From Mimachlamys varia (lineage: Eukaryota > Mollusca > Bivalvia > Pectinida > Pectinidae), in contig OX392541.1 of NCBI GenBank assembly GCA_947623455.1, positions 11,164,719 to 11,228,718 of the forward strand: DNA of 64,000 nucleotides. The letters run 5' to 3'. The notes beneath the pieces are model-generated. The model worked only from the letters and a program-made list of their open reading frames with translations, did not search any database and had not been told where the DNA came from. Of the stretch, positions 1 to 10,339 are shown piece after piece. Made by a program: the position numbers and the translations under genes. How positions within the stretch are numbered: position 1 is the first letter of the stretch; the number at the start of each line of letters is the position of its first letter.

Positions 1-553
1 GAATATAGGTCAAGGTCATTTCTTTTCGCAAACTTTGTCCGGCTTCATCCAAGGAACCTTTCAGCCAAATATCATGCTTCTAGGGCTTTTGGTATTTCAG
101 AAGAAGTCGTTTAAAGGTTAAAATAGATTTAACCTCACGGTGACCTTGAATATTGGTCAAGGTCATTTCTTTTCGCAAACTTTATTTGGCTTCATCTAAG
201 GAAGCTACTGGTCAAATATGAAGTCTCTATGCCTGACGGTATTTTAGAAGAAGTTGTTTGAATGTTTCGACATTTTTGACCCCCGTGACCTTGAAATTAG
301 GTCAAAGTGATTTTTTTTCGCAAACTTTGTTCAGCTCCTTCCAAGAAATCTACCAGCCAAATTTCATGTCACTGGGCCTTTCAGTATTTTAGAAGAAGTC
401 GTTTAAAGGAAAAAGTTGACGGACGCAGGACGGACGGACGGACGGACGGACGGACGACGGACGACGGACGGACGGACGGACGGACGGACGGACGGACGAC
501 GGACGCTGCACCATCACATAAGCTCACTTGGCCCTTCGGGCCAGGTGAGCTAA
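1..553 (+). mobile_element. Tandem-repeat mobile element, 5'-truncated by the window edge
   Basis: Three diverged units of about 146 bp each carry a TGACCTTGAA...GGTCAAGGTCATT core followed by a CGCAAACTTTG block. They lead into a GGAC microsatellite (about 420-505) and a terminal hairpin with TTGGCCC / GGGCCA arms flanked by AGCTCAC / GGTGAGCT, ending in CTAAAAATC. The same order (repeat units, GGAC-rich stretch, hairpin, CTAA) closes the complete copy at 8,040-10,339, so this is the 3' part of the same family. No coding capacity is seen. The hairpin-plus-CTAA end recalls a Helitron-type 3' end, but the 5' end of the complete copy does not start with TC, so the class is left open. Confidence 0.7.
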
Positions 554-848
554 AAATCAAGTGTTTACATTAATTTATATAATAACCAGAAATTGTCGTC
601 ACCGGCATTCCTAGAGGGAATAAACACCTATGTATGTTGAAGGGGCTGTGCCAAGGAGAGATGGGAATACCAGAAGGACCCCAAAACATGCTGTCACGTA
701 CGAAGCAACTTAGCAGATTGTTCAATTTATAACAAGGTAGGTCACTGTAATTTTTGGGGTTTTTTTCTTCAATTTTATTGCCATGTGAATATATTATTTT
801 TTTTTTTAATTTTAAACACATGTGTTATTTATTTACACATGTGCATCC

Positions 849-910
849 AGCTGTGTTAATGTAAACAAACTGTATTCATATATATACAGTTTGTTTACAT
901 TCACACAGCT
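849..910. repeat. 62-bp near-perfect hairpin
   Basis: Arms at about 849-875 (AGCTGTG...AACAAACTGTAT) and 885-910 (ATACAGTTTGTTTACATTC...AGCT) are inverted copies with one or two mismatches around a short AT loop. It may be a very small foldback element or a stem that could form in RNA. No terminal duplication was identified. Confidence 0.75.
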
Positions 911-976
911 GAGACAATTAAAAACAGTACATTGTACATGTACATATTGTAGGCCTACATGTGTATGTATTATAAT

Positions 977-1051
977 ATTCATCCCTGAAATAAAAATGAA
1001 CTATTCAAACCATTGAATATAGGAAGAGTTACAATGTGTCTAAATGAGTTA
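977..1051 (+). mobile_element. 85-bp TTAA palindromic MITE, degenerate copy
   Basis: The order ATTCATCCCTGAAA, AATGAACTATTC, TTGAATATAGGAAGAGTT, AATGTGTCT, AATGAGTTA matches the palindromic family found in many copies after 33 kb. This is the only copy recognised in the first 33 kb and it is the most worn. Confidence 0.65.
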
Positions 1052-1656
1052 TTATTAATATTAATCCTGTAACATGCAGAAAATGCATTGTCAAGCACAA
1101 TTTAGATTTATAGATTTAAAAGTTAAGAATTTTGATGTAGGCCTTGATATTTGCAGTATTATATGTTTTTAACTCATTGAGGGTTTTGAAATTAAATGAA
1201 TATTTTCTTATTGTTGAAATTTTATCAATAATTTCCTTGTGATGTTTTCTTTGTTCTTGTTGAATGATTAATTATGCTATTATTCTCAACCATAGGTTGC
1301 TTCTGTCACTGAGGAGTGACTTGAAACCAAATATAATTGATACATGTATGTAGCATGTAATCATTCATAATGTGTAAATTATAGTCTAACACTATGTAGC
1401 TCTTGCCTCAAATTGAAACTGAAAACACTTTGATCTGATGACAATTTCCACAGAATATGCAGTAAATGTATTTCAGTCGAACACTTATATGGAATTTTGT
1501 TTCAGATTTATAAGAGTAATACAGAAATGTATCTACTGATGCTTTTTGTGATTTCAATTTCGCTGGCCCATATAACATTATCATCTAAAAGAATTTTTTT
1601 TTCTGACATTTTCCATATATTCATCACGTAATTGGAGTCGATCAATCTATCCAAAC
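1052..1656. other. No gene seen
   Basis: AT-rich sequence with stops in all frames and no recognised repeat family. It lies between the degenerate 85-bp element and the first gag-like pseudogene, and may include that element's old leader. Confidence 0.5.
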
Positions 1657-2893
1657 ATGGGACCTAAGAAAAGACAGAAAACTACAGGCAGTGCGTTGGA
1701 TATGACGAACTATTTGAACTGGAGCTCGTTAAACTTCGTCACGAACTAGCTTCTTGTGGTTTGGTTACATCCCTTACATTTACACCTGAATAAGTTACGT
1801 AAGCTTTTTGTTGACAATGTATTAAACAAGGTCGTGAATTCAACGAGACCCGCGCAAAGATCGAGAATCCCCAGACCCAGCAAAGGTTTAAGCCGCTACA
1901 TTTCTGTTACACACGGGACATCAACAGCGCCTACGTTGTTCCGACAAGAAAGTTGTTATTATTCATCCCAGATTGATGATGAAGACGAAGTTGTTGACAA
2001 TTGGGATATCAACAATGCGGACTACTTTTCGTTGCACACGACATTCGCACATCTCCACAACACAGTGACGCGGCCTCGTATAGTGCGCGCAGGGATCAGG
2101 AATGCATTAACACCACGAGGTACATCAGTAGCGAACCAGCAACCCACCAACCCACGCAGGAATTCGCTAGGGGTGTCTCCAGAGGATATCCCTCACATGG
2201 ACCTGATGTCCCCTTCACTCCGGCGGCACATCATTGAAGGTAGGGATGTAAATTTAGCCACATTACTGATTCCCTATTATGAAAGCCCAGAGCTCTCTGA
2301 GAAATCGTCACATACCGATTCAAAACTACGCAGACATCTAACTATAGGAGAATTCATAACAGCATTTGGCAAGTATAAACGCACCATGTGTCAGACGTAC
2401 CCTGACCGTAGGAAGGAGCTAGATCAGTATGAGGTGATCATTGCCGGCCTGTACAACATATACGGCGCTAGATTTTATGAATACCATAAACTGTTCTCAC
2501 TGAAAAGTGCAGCTGCATGGTATTAAGATAAACTGGTCTATCAGAGATAGGGATCTGATTCTAATGGTCATGGCAGGAGCAAAATCTCGCTGCTGTTCCC
2601 ACTGCGATGAAACTTCACACGATAGTAACTACTGCCCGAGGAATACAGGCAAGGGTCATCACGAACATAGCAATGAGACTCGTTCACGTCAAAACAAATC
2701 AGATACCGACAAACATGGTAGAAAACGACAGTTTCACAACGGTCAAGAAGAATGTAACAATTATAATTCCAATAGCGGCTGCCATAGGGAAACATGCCCG
2801 TATAGTCATGTTTGTTCGAATTGTAAGGACAAGTCTCACAAGATGGCTGATTGTTTGGAGCATACTAACTCACATTCAAAAAAGAAAAACTGA
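1657..2893 (+). pseudogene. Gag-like protein of a retroelement (copy 1), frameshifted
   Basis: A basic start (MGPKKRQK at 1,657) is followed by a frameshift into the long open stretch 1,756-2,526. This holds the family core LRRHIIEGRDVNLATLLIPYY, then HLTIGEFITAFGKYKR, RRKELDQYE and ARFYEYHKLFS. Another shift leads to 2,507-2,893 with NWSIRD, a CX2CX4HX4C knuckle (CSHC...H...C), a CX8CX4CX3H finger and a second CX2CX4HX4C knuckle. This CCHC-CCCH-CCHC order fits a nucleic-acid-binding Gag-like ORF. I recall such proteins next to tyrosine-recombinase retroelements in molluscs and cnidarians. At least two frameshifts make this copy dead. No reverse transcriptase follows. Confidence 0.75.
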
Positions 2894-3042
2894 CTAGACA
2901 CAAACTTCAAAATTAGCCATTTGGTCTCTCATGATATATCAGTCAATACGCCAGCGAATATATGTCGTTTAGATTTCGAACTTACGAGCCACAATGATAG
3001 ACAATTCACTAACTTTTAGACAATTCACTAACTATCTCATCA

Positions 3043-3183
3043 ATGGACTTAAGTATATTTTCTGTTTTAGGAGAAGCAGAAAAGAAAGAATTTCTTTCAC
3101 TAATAACTAGTGCAGCATTCATCGATATGGTCAAGAAATATGCGAATCCACAAAGACCTGGAACTGGTGTACATGTGGAGAAG
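3043..3183 (+). pseudogene. Possible exon of unknown gene, first part
   Basis: An open stretch from ATG 3,043 reads GEAEKKEFLSLITSAAF...ANPQRPGTG and ends at AAG|GTAAAT, a fair donor. A TTTTAG acceptor-like site also lies at 3,065-3,070. The next exon-like block (3,790) joins in frame if this is a phase-0 intron. The product was not recognised. It may belong to the debris of the element upstream. Confidence 0.35.
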
Positions 3184-3789
3184 GTAAATATGACCATTGA
3201 AATAATAGCGACAATACAGACAAATAAATTGTCATATTTTCAAGGCTAAGTCTACCACTTTATCAAGACACATAAAAGAATATCCATAAAACATGAAACA
3301 AGTTCATAATTTAAATGATAAATGTTGCTGATAATCTCTTTAAGCTGATCGGATGCTGAATGTCCTGCTATGATCAGCAAAAAAACATACTAAGGTGATG
3401 TTAAGTAGATATATATTGAATTCATTCAAAAATGTTGTTTGTAATTGCTGGGGGTAGTCAGTAGAGCTATTAGTTTGTTTACAAAATTTGTTTCAGCTTG
3501 GGTCCATCCCGAGAAAGTCGGAGTTGGTACATTTTCGTTCCACTCGAAATAAAAAAAATTGATGTTATAAATGAAATTACTGTCTTTATCACTTACTATT
3601 GATGTCAATTAGGCCCTAATTATGACTGGTCAATACAATATCATCGGAGTCTCCACTCTCGACCCCTCCCAATAAAAAAAATGTATTTGATAATAACATT
3701 TTTTATTGTGTTGAACAATACATAAGCAATTGTATATACATGTGTAACATTATATGTGTCAACTTGAGTTTTATTTCAAATATTTATAG
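3184..3789. other. Intron-like or intergenic gap, no gene seen
   Basis: AT-rich, with stops in all frames. It would be the intron between the two exon-like blocks if those are real. No repeat family was recognised. Confidence 0.4.
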
Positions 3790-4071
3790 GATACAGTTAC
3801 TGATGTGCAAGGCCCTTCTAATCCTACCCTGGCCTGGGCTGGTCAGAAAGCAAAAAAAAGGGACATAGCTGAGACAGAGACAGTAAGAAATTCTTTAAAG
3901 TCATGTCTCTGAATTCTATTTGTAGTCTTGGCCACTGGTATAAAAATTTCTCTGACAAATTCACTAGAAGCAAAGAAGAAAGAACATAGAGAAAATATGA
4001 AAAAGTGGCGACAAGGTTTATCTGAAGAGAAAAAGAAAAAGAGCATGAACAGTCGAAAGAACGAATGAAAA
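3790..4071 (+). pseudogene. Possible exon remnant with a Lys/Glu-rich tail
   Basis: After an ATTTATAG acceptor, 3,790-3,912 reads DTVTDVQGPSNPTLAW...KKRDIAETE and then stops. In a further open piece, 3,961-4,071 reads KKKEHRENMKKWRQGLSEEK, a basic helix-like pattern. The pieces look like one decayed coding region, cut at 4,157 by the piggyBac insertion. No family could be assigned. Confidence 0.35.
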
Positions 4072-4156
4072 TTTAGAGAAACAGAAACTTTCTGTAAAAT
4101 CCATTCCAATAACTCGGAGTGATTAAAACAAAAAGGAAAACTGTAAAATGATGGAG

Positions 4157-5401
4157 TTAACTCTTTACCACTCATAAGCGTGTCTGGACGCCTGTCCGTT
4201 ATTTCCACAGAAGCGTGTCTGGACGCATGCATCGTATTTACTCACAAGCGAACGAGAACGCATGGCCATGTTTTCCGCGGAAGCGTGTTTCCCCGTGTAC
4301 CTATTTATAAACGAAATATCTCGGCCACTGTACATGACTGGGCTGAATGACGCATACCTGCGTGTAGCTCTGTGATTGGTCAATATAATTAGATACTTTT
4401 TATAGATCATCACCTTGACCTTGTGACGTAATTCAGTCAAGAAATCGCAAAATGTCAACTTGTGAAAGCGTGGCTAGAAACGTAATGGCGGCCGAGCCGG
4501 GAACGAATTCCAATGAGGAAATTTTCAACTCTGACGATTCAGATTCAGATAGATTTTATGGTTTTTCAAACAAGAAGGATTCAGGCATTGAAAGTGATGT
4601 AGTTTTTAGTAGTGACAGTGACTCAGGTTGGCGATGAGAGCGACGAAGACAACCCGGAAGCGTTCAACCCTACTCACTGCTACGGCGATCAACCGTGTGA
4701 ATTTAACGATGTTATTGTTCATGCTTTTCCGCAAAACACTCGACCAGTATTGCGTGATGGTTTTAATATTGATACTACTACACCTTTAGATTAGTTTTAT
4801 CTCGTCTTTAAGCCAGAAAGTTCGGTAGATATCGTGCGATATACTAATGTTTACACCCGGCGGAAATGTGAGAAAAAGGGTTGAGAAGATCAGATATGGT
4901 ACACTACATTACAGAAAACGAAACGAAATGTCTGCCTGCCAATGCTTATCTTTATGGGAGTATTTCAATTACCATCTTACAAAGACTTTTGGTCTAAAGA
5001 CATATTTTTAGAAAATGAAGGGATCAAATCTGTAATAACAGTAAAAAAATATGAAAAACTATTTTTTTTGCAAATATCCATCCGTTGCATCAATGTTTTG
5101 CAATAAATCTATTGAAACTTGCATATACTTCTGATTTTGAAATTTAAATATGTATCAAAATATTGTGCAGGTTCCACTGAAACAAAAAATGTATACTTAT
5201 AATACCATATTTTGTTGAATATTATCTGAAAAATAAGTTTTAAAAACACACATCAATTTTGAATAAAAATTGAAAAAATGCCTGAGGAAATGGGTGCACA
5301 AATTATACACTGTTGCAGAGGTTGGAACAGAGCCAACTCTGACACCCCACCAAGTAAAGTAGATACAATGTTACAACAATGTTCGAGTGGTAAAGAGTTA
5401 A
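4157..5401 (+). mobile_element. Internally deleted piggyBac-type transposon with TTAA duplications
   Basis: TTAA at 4,157-4,160 is followed by CTCTTTACCACTC. The inverted copy GAGTGGTAAAGAG precedes TTAA at 5,398-5,401. TTAA duplication is the hallmark of piggyBac. Inside, 4,452-4,880 encodes an N-terminal transposase fragment that supports this class. The element is only about 1.24 kb between the duplications, and the catalytic core and Cys-rich tail are missing, so it is non-autonomous. Its right half (4,890-5,390) is AT-rich with no coding signal. Confidence 0.8.
4452..4880 (+). pseudogene. piggyBac (PGBD-like) transposase, N-terminal fragment
   Basis: Starts at ATG 4,452 with an acidic, Asp/Ser-rich stretch (DDSDSDRF...SDSDSG) typical of PGBD N termini. 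A frameshift near 4,630 leads to FNPTHCYGDQPCEF, then TTPLD, an in-frame stop, and FYLVFKPES...IVRYTNVY. The pattern PLD-x-F-x-LF...IV-x-x-TN-x-Y is the standard PGBD segment just before the catalytic domain. Nothing downstream encodes the DDD core. It is broken and truncated; function is lost. Confidence 0.75.
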
Positions 5402-5420
5402 TGCTGCTTCTGAAAACAAC

Positions 5421-6190
5421 TTGACACAAACAATGCCTGCTTTGAGCAGTATTAATGATATTAGGCCTAACTCAGATGATGAGAATTCCCAGGAACTATT
5501 TCGGTTAGCTGATGCACTCTCCTCGCTGCGCCATTTGCCTACCACCCCAGTGACCCAACCCACACTTATTACGCGGAGTGATATCAATATGGCTGCACCC
5601 ATCGGACAGAGAGATAGCGTGGTGGACGGGATCCTTACATCCATGCAATGGATGCAAAGGACAATGATTGAGTCGCAGAAAACTGTTATTACTCTTGTGG
5701 CCAACAAGGAAAGTTCGCGAGTTAACGAACAGTCAATATTCACCCTGGCAAATTCGTGCAAAAACAATATTTCAGAAGGGAGGAACACGATACAAGGTAA
5801 TCATTTTTCGTCACACATTTTGGAAGGGGCCTACATCCAGACATTGCGTCTCTGACCAATTAAAAAAGAAATTTTGGAGAAGTAATACATCAATTTGGCC
5901 TCCCTACTAATGCTAAGGTACGAAACAGAGGATAGGCAGCCAGGCATTAACATCAATGTACATGACCAGGTAGAGGTCTCTAAGCTTGCAAAGCATCTCA
6001 CAATTTCGGAATTTATTTCTGCTTTTGGGAAGTATTCGGAAGTTACATGTAAAACCTTCCCCTCACGACGTGCCGAGATGGACATGTATGAAGCAAACAT
6101 AGTTCAAATATCCAATATGTATTAGCAGAGGTTCTATGATTATCACTGTCGATTTGCATTGAAGGCAGCCACTGCCTTCAGGGACAGACA
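5421..6190 (+). pseudogene. Gag-like protein of a retroelement (copy 2), truncated
   Basis: 5,421-5,800 reads PALSSINDIRPNSDDENSQE, then a helical QWMQRTMIESQKTVITLVA segment. After shifts, INLASLLMLRYE (about 5,892), KHLTISEFISAFGKYSE, RRAEMDMYE and, past a stop, RFYDYHCRFALKAA follow. These match the core of copies 1 and 3 in the same order. The zinc-finger part is absent because the sequence passes into hairpin unit H1 at about 6,190. The left side abuts the piggyBac TTAA site at 5,401. Confidence 0.7.
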
Positions 6191-6199
6191 AGACTTATC

Positions 6200-6405
6200 A
6201 TGGACACGGAAAAAATCTGTGGAATCCAAGAAATATTTCCGCACACAGAAATTTTCTGTGGAAATTGTTGACAATCAAAGAACACTGCTGATTTTTTTTT
6301 AAATTCCACGGGAAAAAAAATCAGCAGTGTCTTTTGATTGTGTACAATTTCCGCTGAAAATTTCTGTGTGTGCGGAAATATTCTGTGGATTCCTTGCACG
6401 TTGAA
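6200..6405. repeat. Hairpin unit H1, arms of about 85 bp
   Basis: The arm 6,221-6,300 (GGAATCC...AATATTTCCGCACACAGAA...ACACTGCTGATTTTTTTT) is repeated in inverted form at about 6,312-6,400, with a loop of roughly 10 bp. A related arm pair recurs at 7,940-10,425 (split) and 10,680-10,835. Such a long stem would fold readily in RNA. Confidence 0.85.
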
Positions 6406-6905
6406 CCTACTAGACATTCTGCTGACACCAGCAGACTGTCAGAAGGTGAGTCTAAGGCAATAAATGGGAGAAACCTTTGGATCCCAACATGAGACCATAT
6501 TTTACTGCCAGCAAACATCAAGGGTGAGACTGAGGAATTCCTATACCGTGATGCTAGATAAGCCCTTGGACGAAGGCTCGGATATACTCTGTGTAGATTA
6601 CTATATTTTGGACAGAAGGATATTTAAAGTATTTGCTGAAGGAGCAGTTTATACTGGAGTTGGAACAGTCATTCCTGGAAGGGCACCACACATACAACAG
6701 ATTAGAAAACAAAGTTATGTATACATACACAAATTCAAATAATAAAGTTTATTCTTAGAATAACATGAAGTGTTGGATTTTAATTTTGATTCATCCGTCT
6801 GTCTGTTTCTCTTTGATTACCAACCTTCTTCAAGCTTGCAACTAAGGTTATATGCTTAAAAGTGTCAATCAAGTTTGATTTCCACTATTTGCGAACATTA
6901 CTTAT
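6406..6905 (+). repeat. Body of the duplicated unit, copy A
   Basis: Begins with TGAACCTACTAGACATTCTG and includes a 92-codon open stretch at 6,464-6,742 (EGAVYTGVGTVIPGRAPH near its end). Copies B (10,430-10,680) and C (10,840-11,520) share it but break that frame. In copies B and C another frame reads REFLYRDARQALERRLGYTE-like residues. Some ancestral coding function is therefore possible, but no family is recognised. Confidence 0.6.
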
Positions 6906-7012
6906 AACAGATACTGAAATTAATATTTTTATAACAGATAGTCAAGGTAAGGTTAAAGGATTCATCCTTAACAAATAAGTACATTTGGAGGATTTTATTT
7001 TATTTTCAGTAG

Positions 7013-7255
7013 CAGCCGAAAAAGAAAAAGACAGATTTTGAACAAATAAAAGAAAGAGTACATGGCTGGACCAGAAAGGACACCCGAGGTGGAGGCAGTA
7101 CAGGAAGGGGATTCTGGCTGGTTCAGAATCCAATTCCGGACAAATACCTTTTGCCCAGTGTAGGGATGCGGGCTGGAACCGTATCTCACACTAAAGAAAT
7201 TCAAACAACATTGGAAGAGGTATCATATGCCTCTCCAAATGATAAAATTATGTAA
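7013..7255 (+). pseudogene. Open exon-like block without ATG, unknown product
   Basis: After a pyrimidine-rich tract ending TTTTCAGTAG (two AG acceptors 3 nt apart) an 80-codon open frame runs to TAA at 7,253. It starts QPKKKKTDFEQIKERVHGWT and includes RGGGSTGRGFWLVQNPIPDK. The first AG would put a stop in frame; the second gives the open frame. The block belongs to a stretch (about 6,906-7,388) missing from the otherwise matching copy C. It is basic and Gly-rich and may be a terminal exon of an element gene. Confidence 0.4.
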
Positions 7256-7683
7256 AAGTTGCCCCCAGGCAACTTTATATAACTCTTTTAGTCTTTAATT
7301 ATAACACTTACTCGCCAAACTATGTAAAGAATTATCCACTATACGATTCTATAAAAGGACGCCGGGACCGGCTTTACCACGACTCCTGTTACAGTACTAG
7401 TAGACTTACAACATGACCTGAAAGTGGTGGATACAAATTCCACAAAGGATTTGCTTGTTTTCAGAATGATTGAGTAACATTTACATACATTTTCAGCAGT
7501 CTTTTAAAAAAAAATTACAGGGATAATGTGGCTCTGCCAGCTCACTGAATGAATGAATGAACGTCTTGTGTTCATGAACATTAAAGAAGATTGTGCAGAT
7601 GTCTCCAGATTTCCCAACCTTGTGGAGAGACTAAGATGGACCACAAAGTTCTTGATAATGACAAACAGCGTGACACAATATCC

Positions 7684-7834
7684 AGATATTGCCAACATAA
7701 GACTAGATATTGCCATCATAAGACTAGATATTGCCATCGTAAGACTGGAATTGCCATCGTAAGACTAGATATTGCCAACATAAGACTGGATATTGCCATC
7801 GCAAGACTGGATATTGCCATCATAAGACTGCATA
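7684..7834 (+). repeat. 21-bp minisatellite, array A
   Basis: About seven copies of a 21-bp unit that starts GATATTGCC, continues ATCATA or AACATA, and ends AGACTG/A. The same flank (7,500-7,680, GGGATAATGTGGCTCTGCC...) precedes array B at 11,640-11,800, so arrays A and B were duplicated together with their surroundings. Confidence 0.9.
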
Positions 7835-7916
7835 TCAGGGACGGCCAACAGAGAGTCTATTGGGGCCTTAAAGACAATAGCATTCTGTCTATGATAGAAT
7901 TTTTCGTCTCAAGACT

Positions 7917-8039
7917 TGTTATGGACACGGAAAAGTTCTGTGGAATCCAAGAAATATTTCTGCACACAGAAATTTTCTGTGGAAATTGTCGATAATCGAA
8001 GAACACTGCTGATTTTTTTTTTAAATTCCACTGGAAAAA
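7917..8039 (+). repeat. Hairpin unit H2, left arm (interrupted)
   Basis: Matches the left arm of H1 (ATGGACACGGAAAA..., GGAATCCAAGAAATATTTC, ACACTGCTGATTTTT, AAATTCCACTGGAAAAA). The matching right arm resumes only at 10,340, after the 2.3-kb insertion. Confidence 0.85.
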
Positions 8040-10339
8040 CAAGAGGCCCAGGGGCCTCAACGGTCATCTGACTATAAAGATCTATATCATTTGTGTTTGT
8101 TTTTGCCAAGTTGTTCAAAGATATCTACATACATGTTTATAACCCCTGTGACCTTGAAAGTATAAGTGAAGGTCTATATGAGGAATCTTTGCACCAATCT
8201 GTCCCAGGTACCCATTGGCCAAATATCAGCACCTAGGGCCTTTTGGTAAGCGAGAAGACGTTTGTTAAAAGATTTTTACATGTTTTACCCTTGCGACCTT
8301 GAAAGTAGGTCAAGGTCATTCATACAAGGAAACTTTGTAGCACTCCATTAGAGGTACCTACTGGCTAAATATCAACACCCAGGGCCTTTAAGTTGTTGAG
8401 GAGAAGATTGTTAAAGGTATTTTTACATGTTTGACCCCTATGACCTTGAAAGTAGGTTGAGGTCCATTGTATGAGGAAAGTTTGTAGCACTCTATCCCAG
8501 GTACCTACTAGCCAAATACCATATTACTCTGGGGGATTTGGTTAGCGAGAAGAAGATTGTTAAAAGATTTTACATATTTGACCTCTGTGACCTTGAAAGT
8601 GGGTCAAGATCATTCATATGAGGAAACTTGATAGCACACTATGCCAGGTACCTACCAGCCAAATATCAGCACCCAGGGCCTTTTGGTTATTGAGAAGAAG
8701 ATTGTTAAAGATTTTTACATATTTGACCCCTGTGACCTTGAAAGTGGGTCAAGATCATTCATATGAGGAAACTTGATAGCACACTATGCCAAGTACCTAC
8801 CAGCCAAATATCAGCACCCAGGGCCTTTTGGTTATTGAGAAGAAGATTGTTAAAGATTTTTACATATTTGACCCCTGTGACCTTGAAAGTAGGTCAAGGT
8901 CATTCATATGCGGAAACTTTGTAGCACTCCATGCCAGGTACCTACTGGCCAAATATCAGGACCCTGGGGCTTATGGAACTTGAGAAGAAGATTCTTAAAA
9001 CTTTTTACCCATTACAGCCCCAGTGAACCTTTGACCCCGTCCAGCGCTTAAAGTTGAACTTTGACCTAAACACAATATATCAGGAAAAGATTTGCATTGC
9101 CAGTCTACATATAATATATGCAAGTATCATCGGTCTAGATCATTCGGTTCATTAGATAATGTTGTGTAGATATTTTAACATATTTGACCCATGTGACCTT
9201 GAAAGTAGGTCAAGGTCATTTATATGAGAAAACTTTAGAGTACTCCATCCCTGGTACCTACTGGCCAAATATCAGAACCCTGGGCCTTATGGAACTTGAC
9301 AAGAAGATTCTTAAAGCTTTTTACCTATTATAACCCATGTTAACCTTTGACCCCGTCCAGCACTCAAAGTTGACCTTTGACCTAAACACAATATATTAGA
9401 AAAAGATTCGCATTGCTGGTCTACATATCATACAAAAATATCATTGCTCTAGATCATTTAGTTCTTTAGATAATGTTGTGTAGATTTTTTAACATATTTG
9501 ACCCCTGTGACCTTGAAAGTAGGTCAAGGTCATTTATATGAGGAAACTTTAGAACACTCTATCCCAGGTTCCTACTGGCCAAATATCAGAACCCTGGGCC
9601 TTATGGAACTTGAGAAGAAGATTCTTAAAGCTTTTTACCTATTATAACCCATGTTAACCTTTGACCCCGTCCAGCACTCAAAGTTGACCTTTGACCTAAA
9701 CACAATATATTAGAAAAAGATTCGCATTGCTGGTCTACATATCATACAAAAATATCATTGCTCTAGATCATTTAGTTCTTTAGATAATGTTGTGTAGATT
9801 TTTTAACATATTTGACCCCTGTGACCTTGAAAGTAGGTCAAGGTCATTTATATGAGGAAACTTTAGAACACTCTATCCCAGGTACCTACTGGCCAAATAT
9901 GATCACCCATAGCCTATTGGTTAGTGAGGAAAAGATTGTCAAACGCTTTTTTACATATTTGACCCCTGTGACCTTGAAAGTTAGTCAAGGTCATCGATAT
10001 GAGGAAACTTTGTAGCACTCTATCCCAGGTGCCTACTGGCCAAATATCATTACCCTAGACCTTTTGGTTACTGAGAAGAAGATTGTTAAAGGTTTTTACA
10101 TATTTGACCCCTGTGACCTTGAAAACAGGTCAAGGTCATTGAAATGAGGAAACTTTGTAGCACTCAATCCCAGGTGCCTACTGGCCAAATATCAGCACCT
10201 AGAGCCTTTTGGTTACTAAGAAGAAGATTGTTAAAGGAAAAGTTTACGGACGGCGGACGGCGGACGGCGCACGGCGCACGACGACGGACGAAGCATGATG
10301 GCAATAGGTCATCTTGACCCTTCGGGTCAGATGACCTAA
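8040..10339 (+). mobile_element. 2.3-kb tandem-repeat mobile element inserted into hairpin H2
   Basis: The left end carries a perfect 7-bp stem (GAGGCCC/GGGCCTC, 8,043-8,058) and the right end a hairpin (TCATCTTGACCC / GGGTCAGATGA) followed by CTAA. The inside is about eleven diverged units of 145-175 bp, each with TGACCTTGAAAGTAGGTCAA and GGAAACTTTGTAGCACTC-like blocks, plus two near-identical 310-bp stretches (9,170-9,480 and 9,485-9,795). A GGAC-rich tract precedes the right end. The flanks are hairpin H2 sequence on both sides, and H1 gives the uninterrupted version. No protein is encoded. It must be moved by another element's enzyme. Confidence 0.85.

Noticed and set aside
5303..5788. 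161-codon minus-strand ORF
   Set aside because: It is the reverse shadow of gag-like copy 2 and of the piggyBac right end, and its residues look non-coding.
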